From NCBI GenBank assembly GCA_030833265.1, contig JAURHO010000012.1:1-20767 (forward strand): a DNA stretch of 20,767 nt. The letters run 5' to 3'. This stretch comes from Crocinitomicaceae bacterium (lineage in GTDB: Bacteria; Bacteroidota; Bacteroidia; Flavobacteriales_D; Crocinitomicaceae). Shown one piece after another: positions 15,939-20,767 of this stretch (position 1 is its first letter; every line of letters begins with the position of its first letter). The notes under the pieces are model-generated. The model saw only the letters and a list, made by a program, of their open reading frames with translations, had not been told where the DNA came from and ran no database searches. The position numbers and the translations under genes are program-made.

Positions 15939-16966
15939 TGCAAACTGAGGCTTTTGTCCTGACGCAGACAGGTGCTGCAAAAACGGCTTTTCAAAGACAG
16001 GAAGTTTCCATTAGCGCTCCTAAGAGTGCTGAGGTACTTATTGAAGTTGAGGCTTTTGGGCTCAATTATGCCGATGTGATGGCCCGTTTGGGTTTGTACC
16101 GAGAAGCGCCTCCAATGCCTTGTGTGTTAGGCTATGAATTGGTTGGAAAAATAATTGAAGTGGGAGCAAATGTCTCACCGCAACTCTTGGGCAAGCGCGT
16201 ACTGGCATTTACACGATTTGGCGCCTATGCCAAACACGCCATTACTCGGGCAGATGCCATACATGAAATCCCGGCAAACATAACTGCGGCCCAAGCACTT
16301 CCATTTGCCACTCAGGGTGTTACCGCATATTACATGACTGATATTTTAGCGCCAATTCAACCACACGACAACGTACTTGTACATGCCGCAGCTGGTGGGG
16401 TAGGGAGTTTTCTAATTCAGCTAGCGCGTTTGCGCGGTGCCACCGTAATTGCCAGCACGGGCTCAGACCAGAAACTGCCTTACATTCAGTCTTTAGGAGC
16501 CCAGCACGTCATCAATTATAAAAAAGGCAATTATCAAGATCAAATAAAAGCGCTTCTTGGCGATCAAAAATTGAACGTTTCATATAATCCGATCGGGGCC
16601 AAAAGTGCTAAAACTGATTTGACCTTATTGGGTCCGGGTGGTCGCTTGTTTTTGTTCGGCGGTTCTGAACTAGCCAACAGAAAGGGACTGCTTGGTAAAT
16701 TAAAATTTCTTTGGGAAATGGGTTTCCTATTGCCGATAGGACTCATGATGCAGTCTAAAAATATTTTGGGCGTAAATATGCTGAAGTTGGCTGATGCACA
16801 GCCTTTGTTGATTCAAAATTCTATGTCGGCGCTTATTGAATTATATGAACAGCAAAAATTACAATTGCCTGAAATAACAACTTATCAAGCCGCTGCTTTT
16901 TTTGAGGCCCACGATGCCTTGGGTGCAGGACTGACTAAAGGAAAGTTAGTAATTGAGTGGGATTAA
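15938..16966 (+). CDS. MDR-family quinone oxidoreductase/VAT1-like dehydrogenase
   Basis: Medium-chain dehydrogenase/reductase of 342 residues without the catalytic or structural zinc ligands, so it belongs to the NADPH:quinone reductase/VAT1-like branch. The N-terminal GroES-like domain includes FGLNYADVMARLGLY (about 44-58) and VLGYELVGKIIEVG. The NADP-binding Rossmann domain has AAAGGVGSF (around 150), then GATVIASTGS and GPGGRLFLFGG. A hydrophobic loop (about 243-275), rich in Leu, Met and Gly, is typical of VAT1-like members. The ATG overlaps the stop of the barrel gene by one base (TGATG), so it is translated from the same mRNA. What a cytoplasmic reductase does with an outer-membrane pair is unclear, and the link may simply be genome compaction. 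The stop is interlocked with the convergent gene (TTAA). Confidence 0.9.
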   Translation: MQTEAFVLTQTGAAKTAFQRQEVSISAPKSAEVLIEVEAFGLNYADVMARLGLYREAPPMPCVLGYELVGKIIEVGANVSPQLLGKRVLAFTRFGAYAKHAITRADAIHEIPANITAAQALPFATQGVTAYYMTDILAPIQPHDNVLVHAAAGGVGSFLIQLARLRGATVIASTGSDQKLPYIQSLGAQHVINYKKGNYQDQIKALLGDQKLNVSYNPIGAKSAKTDLTLLGPGGRLFLFGGSELANRKGLLGKLKFLWEMGFLLPIGLMMQSKNILGVNMLKLADAQPLLIQNSMSALIELYEQQKLQLPEITTYQAAAFFEAHDALGAGLTKGKLVIEWD

Positions 16967-17208
16967 TTTGCCTTTGGCTTAAAAAGTCCTTTAACAAATC
17001 CAAAGATGGGTTTGCGGAAAAGAAAAAGCAAGATGAGGTAAGGAATGAGCATCAGGTACAGAATGCCACCATTGATATTGCCAGCAAATGCATTTTCATC
17101 TAGGCCGTTTCCTTGTTCTGCCAACATTTTACATTGAGAGCATCCTTGTGCAAGCACATTTTGCATGCTGAAAACCAACCCTAAAATCAATAGAAATTTA
17201 CTACGCAT
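16963..17208 (-). CDS. Small exported CxxC membrane protein of unknown function
   Basis: Protein of 81 residues. Residues 1-20 form a signal peptide (MRSKFLLILGLVFSMQNVLA), with the mature end beginning QGCSQCKMLAEQG: a CxxC pair at C23 and C26 just after cleavage. Residues about 45-68 (NGGILYLMLIPYLILLFLFRK) form one membrane helix with a basic C-terminal tail, so the Cys pair should face the periplasm. I recall comparable short Bacteroidota proteins with the order CxxC, small acidic linker, NxGIxYL and PYL, all without an assigned function. The CxxC could bind a metal or haem, or be redox active; the sequence does not decide. A good promoter stands upstream, so the gene is likely real. It is convergent with the dehydrogenase and divergent from the TPR lipoprotein. 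Confidence 0.75.
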   Translation of the reverse strand: MRSKFLLILGLVFSMQNVLAQGCSQCKMLAEQGNGLDENAFAGNINGGILYLMLIPYLILLFLFRKPIFGFVKGLFKPKAN

Positions 17209-17228
17209 GACCTTGTCTTTTTACGTTA

Positions 17229-17260
17229 CAAAATTACGGAAGAAAGAATCCAAATCAAAA
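17229..17260 (-). promoter_or_regulatory. Predicted full promoter of the CxxC protein gene
   Basis: On the minus strand TTTTG (17256-17260) is followed after exactly 19 bases by TAATTTTG (17229-17236). Both elements match the Bacteroidota sigma-A consensus (TTTG, N17-23, TAnnTTTG). The ATG at 17208 lies 20 bases downstream. This is the best-matching promoter in the window. Confidence 0.6.
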
Positions 17261-17263
17261 TCT

Positions 17264-17271
17264 TAATTTTG
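17264..17271 (+). promoter_or_regulatory. TAnnTTTG (-7) box for the TPR-lipoprotein unit
   Basis: TAATTTTG is a full match to the -7 consensus, 4 bases before the ATG at 17276, so a leaderless transcript is expected. No TTG is visible at the right distance upstream. It is separated by only 3 bases from the -33 element of the divergent CxxC gene promoter. Confidence 0.48.
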
Positions 17272-17275
17272 TCCT

Positions 17276-18271
17276 ATGCGCATTTTAATTTTTCTCGTTA
17301 CCCTAAGTTTTGTTCTGAGCTCTTGCGGTTCAAAAAGCAAAAACCAAGATGCCAAGTTAAACCTTGATCAGCTGCTTCAAAAGTACCCAGACTCTGTAAA
17401 TATATTGGTTCAAAAAGGCAATCAATTGATTGATTCTCTTGAGTTTCAGAGGGCGCTAGAATTAGGCGCAAAAGCCTTTCGTCTTGACTCTTCAAATGTT
17501 TCGGCCCGCGTGCTTTATGCCGAGTGCCTGATCAATAAACAAAACCGCAGCGCCGACGACGTCATGCGCGCTTTTACGATGTACCGCATTCTCGTCAAGA
17601 AAGAACCTAAAAATGTGCCAGCTTTGGTTGGTTTAGCCAATACCCTTGTGCTATTAAATGACCACGATAACGCTTTTAAATTCATCAATCAGGCCTTGCG
17701 CCTCGACAAAACTTACCGCGACGCTTACATTTTAAAAGGCACCATTTATAAACTAGAAGGAAACACCAAGCTGGCAATTTCGTCTTACGAGACAGCGGTT
17801 CAGCAAGACCCCGATTATTACATGACCTATTTGTTGCTAGGATCTTTGTATGAATATGAAAAAGACCCAATCTGTATTGAAAAGTACACCACTGCTTATC
17901 AATTGCAACCTAAAAATATTGAGGTGATCTATGCCTTAGCCTATGCAAAAGAAAACTTTGGCCAAGAAAAGTCAGCCCAAGCGCTCTACAGAAAAATGAC
18001 ACGTGTAGATTCCACCTTTGCTGATGGTTATTTTCATTTAGGAGCACTCGCTCAATTTAGTTTCAATCAGCCAGACAGCGCCTTGTTTTTTTACAAAAAA
18101 GCCGTGAAAGTGAATCCTCAGCACATACCGTCTTATCACAACATGGGCTTGCTCTACGAAGATCGCAACGATTTATCAAATGCCTTGTTTAGCTATGCAA
18201 AAGCACTTAAGGTAGATTCAACTTATCAACTCTCTAGAGATCGCGTTCAAGTCCTCAGAAAGAAATTATGA
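17276..18271 (+). CDS. TPR-repeat lipoprotein
   Basis: Protein of 331 residues with a lipoprotein signal: MRILIFLVTLSFVLSSC has the lipobox LSSC and the acylated cysteine at residue 17. The residues after it (GSKSKNQD) lack an immediate acidic run, which in Bacteroidota argues for the periplasmic face and not surface export. From about residue 45 onward the protein is a series of TPRs, e.g. ARVLYAECLINKQ, ALVGLANTLVLLNDHDNAFKFINQALRLD, AYILKGTIYKLEGNTKLAISSYETAV, GYFHLGALAQFSFNQPDSAL and SYHNMGLLYEDRNDLSNALFSYAKAL. Its end overlaps the start of the membrane-protein gene (ATGA), so the two are probably made together. It is a likely scaffold for envelope proteins; no specific role is known. Confidence 0.9.
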   Translation: MRILIFLVTLSFVLSSCGSKSKNQDAKLNLDQLLQKYPDSVNILVQKGNQLIDSLEFQRALELGAKAFRLDSSNVSARVLYAECLINKQNRSADDVMRAFTMYRILVKKEPKNVPALVGLANTLVLLNDHDNAFKFINQALRLDKTYRDAYILKGTIYKLEGNTKLAISSYETAVQQDPDYYMTYLLLGSLYEYEKDPICIEKYTTAYQLQPKNIEVIYALAYAKENFGQEKSAQALYRKMTRVDSTFADGYFHLGALAQFSFNQPDSALFFYKKAVKVNPQHIPSYHNMGLLYEDRNDLSNALFSYAKALKVDSTYQLSRDRVQVLRKKL

Positions 18272-18834
18272 AAAAAGCGCAGCTTATCAGTGAAATATTA
18301 GGAGATTGCCTCTTGCCCTTACTCGGTTTTTTATGGTGGGGCTGGGACCTCTATTTTATCTTGCTTTATCTCGTTTTTGACTACAGCATCCGCATCGGCT
18401 TCATGGTTGTAAATCCTGCGACAAGGAGTTGGCAACTTTTACTTAGGCCGCTGTTGTTCTTTGCCTGTTTTTTGATCCTTTCTCATTTTTATATGACCCT
18501 GACAGATCCAACCTGGCGCTTCAGTAAAGATTTCGCCGCCTTTTTTTGGTACGAAGAGCTTTGGGTCCCACAGGGTTTTGTATTGATTCCGTTATTGATC
18601 TATACCGAACTTTCTAGGCAGCGCATGGACAAGCTGCTCAACCCGGATGCAGACCTTTCCATATCTGTTCAAAAATTAGGAACTCGGCTCTTGATTTTAG
18701 CACTTATTTTTATGGTCATGAGCCTGATTTTACTCACCTTTTCTTGGAATGAAACTGCTGAAATTTGGTTCTTCCTAGTGGCTCTATTAATCCTCATTTT
18801 ATTTGAAAACAAAGCGGCTTTTTTACAGGCCTAA
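18268..18834 (+). CDS. Integral membrane protein of unknown function
   Basis: Protein of 188 residues, rich in Leu, Trp and Phe, with about five hydrophobic segments: around 11-35 (LGDCLLPLLGFLWWGWDLYF), 36-50, 58-78 (LRPLLFFACFLILSHFYM), 100-113 (FVLIPLLIY) and two near 137-183. Charged loops contain YTELSRQRMDKLLN. The N-terminal half (LLPLLGFLWWGWDLYFILL) is faintly like DUF6498 membrane proteins, but I would not assign it. It is coupled to the TPR lipoprotein upstream by an ATGA overlap and followed by pccB after 31 bases with its own promoter box. It is a plausible inner-membrane partner of the lipoprotein, by context only. Confidence 0.78.
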   Translation: MKKAQLISEILGDCLLPLLGFLWWGWDLYFILLYLVFDYSIRIGFMVVNPATRSWQLLLRPLLFFACFLILSHFYMTLTDPTWRFSKDFAAFFWYEELWVPQGFVLIPLLIYTELSRQRMDKLLNPDADLSISVQKLGTRLLILALIFMVMSLILLTFSWNETAEIWFFLVALLILILFENKAAFLQA

Positions 18835-18841
18835 TTTGCCG

Positions 18842-18849
18842 TAAATTTG
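18842..18849 (+). promoter_or_regulatory. TAnnTTTG (-7) box for pccB
   Basis: TAAATTTG is a full match to the -7 consensus, 16 bases before the pccB ATG at 18866. A TTTT tract lies about 20 bases upstream in place of a proper TTG. It suggests that the carboxyltransferase has its own promoter despite the short gap to the gene before it. Confidence 0.45.
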
Positions 18850-18865
18850 TCTGATTCTGATCGAT

Positions 18866-20419
18866 ATGTCAAAAGAAAAAATACTAGAACAAAAAAGAGC
18901 AACAATGCACAACGGCGGAGGCCAAGAACGCATTGACAAGCAACACCAACAAGGCAAACTCACTGCTCGCGAACGCATTTCTTTACTCCTTGACGAAGGC
19001 AGCTTCCAAGAAATTGGCGGTTTGGTAGAACACCGTTCCACCAACTTTGGCCTCGACAAACAAAAGTTCCCGGGTGATGGTGTTATTACGGGTTACGGAA
19101 CAGTGCATGGTCGCCTTGTTTATGTTTATTCTCAGGACTTCACTGTACTTGGTGGCTCCTTGTCTGAAACACATGCCGCAAAAATTTGTCGGATCATGGA
19201 TATGGCGCTTAAAAATGGCGCACCTATCATCGGAATGAATGATTCCGGAGGAGCCCGTATCCAAGAGGGCGTGGTTTCTTTGAGTGGTTATGCCGATATT
19301 TTCTTCAGAAATACGCGTGCTTCAGGCACCATTCCTCAACTTTCATTGATCATGGGCCCTTGTGCGGGCGGTGCTGTTTACTCGCCAGCGCTCACAGATT
19401 TTATTTTCATGGTTGAAGAAACCTCTTACATGTTTGTGACCGGGCCAAATGTGGTCAAGACGGTGACACACGAAGAAGTAACATCAGAAGATTTAGGTGG
19501 CGCTAAAACACATGCTGAAAAATCAGGCGTGAACCATTTTACGGCTGCCAATGATGTAGAGTGTATTCGCAAAGCCAGAGACCTCATTACCTTTTTGCCC
19601 CAAAACGCCAATGAAGAGGCACCTCTAACGCCTGTGTTCGAATACCAAGCAAGTAAATTCAAGCAAATCGATCAGATTTTACCTGATAACGCAAACGTAC
19701 CTTATGACATCAAGCGCGTCATTGATTGCCTCATTGACGACAACAGTTTTAGAGAGGTTCATGAAGATTTCGCTAAAAATATTGTGGTGGGCTTTGCCCG
19801 TTTAGAAGGCAGAACTGTCGGAATCATTGCCAACCAACCTGCCGCATTAGCCGGTGTTCTCGATATCGATGCGTCGAGAAAAGGCGCGCGTTTTGTGCGG
19901 TTCTGTGATTCTTTTAACATTCCTTTACTCGTGTTGGAAGATGTGCCAGGATTCTTGCCTGGAACCGATCAAGAATGGCGCGGAATCATTACCCATGGTG
20001 CTAAATTGCTTTATGCATTTGCCGAAGCGACGGTACCAAAAATCACTGTTATTACCAGAAAAGCCTACGGTGGCGCTTATTGCGTCATGAACTCAAGAAG
20101 CTTAGGCGCTGACCTCACTTTTGCTTGGCCAACGGCAGAAATTGCCGTGATGGGTGCAAAAGGAGCTGCTGAAATCATCTTTAAAAGAGAAATCAGCGCT
20201 GCTGAAAATCCGGCAGAAAAATGGCTTGAAAAAGAAGCAGAATATGCGGACACTTTTGCCAATCCGTACAGAGCTGCAGAGCGTGGAATTGTTGACGAAG
20301 TTTTATTGCCTTCAGAGACAAGAGCTGCTTTAATTTCGGGCTTCGCCATTTCGCGAGCTCGTTCAGCCAAAGGCAAGTGCGCCAACTTCATATACGTTGG
20401 GCGCCGATGGAAGGCGTGA
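18866..20419 (+). CDS. pccB: Acyl-CoA carboxylase carboxyltransferase (beta) subunit, 3' end replaced
   Basis: Biotin-dependent carboxyltransferase that moves carboxyl from carboxybiotin to an acyl-CoA, most likely propionyl-CoA. The N-terminal segment has KLTARERISLLLDEGSFQEIG (about 30-50). The N-terminal crotonase-like half shows NDSGGARIQEG (near 127) and GPCAGGAVYSPALTDF (about 167-182); the C-terminal half shows EDVPGFLPGTDQEWRGIITHGAKLL (about 353-377) and RKAYGGAYCVMNSR. Authentic sequence runs to about base 20347 (residue 494, ending in ALISGFA). The final 23 residues read in this frame come from unrelated DNA, and the family ending with KKHGNIPL is missing, so about 20 native residues are lost. 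Its biotin carrier is at 6540-7001, with no biotin carboxylase seen. The ATG at 18866 follows a TAnnTTTG box by 16 bases. Confidence 0.93.
   Translation: MSKEKILEQKRATMHNGGGQERIDKQHQQGKLTARERISLLLDEGSFQEIGGLVEHRSTNFGLDKQKFPGDGVITGYGTVHGRLVYVYSQDFTVLGGSLSETHAAKICRIMDMALKNGAPIIGMNDSGGARIQEGVVSLSGYADIFFRNTRASGTIPQLSLIMGPCAGGAVYSPALTDFIFMVEETSYMFVTGPNVVKTVTHEEVTSEDLGGAKTHAEKSGVNHFTAANDVECIRKARDLITFLPQNANEEAPLTPVFEYQASKFKQIDQILPDNANVPYDIKRVIDCLIDDNSFREVHEDFAKNIVVGFARLEGRTVGIIANQPAALAGVLDIDASRKGARFVRFCDSFNIPLLVLEDVPGFLPGTDQEWRGIITHGAKLLYAFAEATVPKITVITRKAYGGAYCVMNSRSLGADLTFAWPTAEIAVMGAKGAAEIIFKREISAAENPAEKWLEKEAEYADTFANPYRAAERGIVDEVLLPSETRAALISGFAISRARSAKGKCANFIYVGRRWKA
20336..20350. other. Probable chimeric assembly junction
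   Basis: To the left, pccB reads as normal Bacteroidota protein up to ALISGFA. To the right, the pccB frame loses all family resemblance, the base composition rises to roughly 55-60% GC, and the opposite strand becomes an amidohydrolase. The stretch 20337-20349 (CGGGCTTCGCCAT) fits either gene, so the join probably lies in this short homology. A misassembly between two organisms is more likely than a natural rearrangement. Confidence 0.8.
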
Positions 20420-20767
20420 TAACCAGATAGTCCAGATGCAAGCCCGATTGGTCGAGACGACACTTGCGGATATAACTGCGCGCCGGTCTGATTTGCCGTC
20501 ACCACCATCTCGAGCAGTCGTTCCCACGTATCGGGCGCGTAGTCGGGTGATTGCACAAGAGTGAACGTCACCTTGCGCCCACTCTGACGTGAGAAGTCAG
20601 CCATCAATTTCACCTCGGCTTCTGGTGTGGTGCGCTCACCACCAAGTCGCTCAAGCTTGCCAACAGTTCCGGCCGGAATCATTTCAAAGACACCACGCCC
20701 AGCACGACCCATGGCATCAGCGATGGCCGACAACTCTTGATCGGGAGCGAAAGTTCCGGGCACGGGT
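20345..20767 (-). CDS. Amidohydrolase family 3 (D-aminoacylase-like) fragment
   Basis: Open on the minus strand from the right edge to the junction, giving about 140 residues of the middle of a protein. The visible blocks read PVPGTFAPDQEL, RAGRGVFEMIPAG, SPDYAPDTWERLLEMV, GAQLYPQVSSRPIG, LSGYHAFHRRPTY and LAHLPLAERAREM. Together they match the amidohydrolase family that includes N-acyl-D-amino-acid deacylases, where this part surrounds the TIM-barrel core. The N-terminus with the HxH metal site lies outside the window and the C-terminus is lost at the junction, so catalytic residues cannot be checked. The frame happens to remain open for another 270 bases antisense to pccB, but that part has no family resemblance and is not counted. 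Base use suggests a different, GC-richer donor, possibly an actinobacterium. Confidence 0.72.

Noticed and set aside
20077..20344. Continuation of the minus-strand amidohydrolase frame antisense to pccB
   Set aside because: The frame is open but its product (Ser/Ala-rich, no family blocks) is the antisense of conserved pccB codons; the amidohydrolase resemblance stops near the junction.
1..20767. Novel defence, mobile or CRISPR system
   Set aside because: No direct repeat array, integrase, transposase, toxin-antitoxin pair or nuclease/sensor cassette was seen; the genes are core functions, and the only foreign DNA is the fragment at the right end.

Overview
The window looks like core chromosome from a member of Bacteroidota, most likely order Flavobacteriales. 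The evidence is an IleRS of the large type-2 form with a Bacteroidota-like active site, a Gre-like small protein and a DUF2141 protein of kinds common in this phylum, a TPR protein paired with a plug-less TonB-receptor-like barrel, and TAnnTTTG promoter boxes (the Bacteroidota sigma-A -7 element) in front of most transcription units. Base composition is moderate, roughly the low-to-mid 40s in % GC by eye. Gene density is very high: no gap reaches 150 bases, and no RNA gene, IS element, CRISPR array or convincing intrinsic terminator was seen.

Layout. 2-1378 (+): asparaginyl-tRNA synthetase, missing its N-terminus at the window edge. 1375-3080 (-): a two-gene unit of a HI0933/BaiN-type flavoprotein preceded by a Gre-like small protein, coupled by an ATGA overlap. 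3138-7001 (+): ileS and a biotin carboxyl carrier protein 6 bases behind it. 7018-7422 (-): an exported DUF2141 protein. 7485-10319 (+): a tight galE-tatD-ansA operon. 10316-10987 (-): an FtsE-type ABC ATPase with a GTG start. 11127-16966 (+): a three-gene unit of a 1024-residue secreted TPR protein, a 577-residue outer-membrane barrel and a VAT1/quinone-reductase-like dehydrogenase. 16963-17208 (-): an 81-residue exported protein with a CxxC pair and one membrane anchor. 17276-18834 (+): a TPR lipoprotein coupled to a membrane protein of unknown function. 18866 to about 20347 (+): the carboxyltransferase (beta) subunit of an acyl-CoA carboxylase. About 20345-20767 (-): a fragment of an amidohydrolase-family-3 (D-aminoacylase-like) gene in GC-richer DNA.

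Most genes are housekeeping: translation (asnS, ileS), DNA/RNA nuclease activity (tatD), sugar-nucleotide metabolism (galE), asparagine catabolism (ansA), cell-division or envelope ABC ATPase (ftsE) and acyl-CoA carboxylation (biotin carrier plus carboxyltransferase, with no biotin carboxylase in the window). The least understood parts are the TPR/barrel pair, the CxxC mini-protein and the TPR-lipoprotein/membrane-protein pair.

Main points. (1) The last ~420 bases do not belong with the rest: pccB loses its conserved C-terminal end at about 20336-20350 and an unrelated gene fragment begins on the other strand, which points to a chimeric assembly join. (2) IleRS carries the swapped GxHH version of the HIGH signature (GIHH, residues 57-60). 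(3) Three of the four convergent gene pairs share a 4-base palindromic stop (TTAA, CTAG, TTAA). (4) Several promoter boxes lie so close to the ATG that leaderless or near-leaderless mRNAs are expected. I did not find a clearly new multi-gene system; the TPR/barrel operon is the best candidate for undescribed biology.
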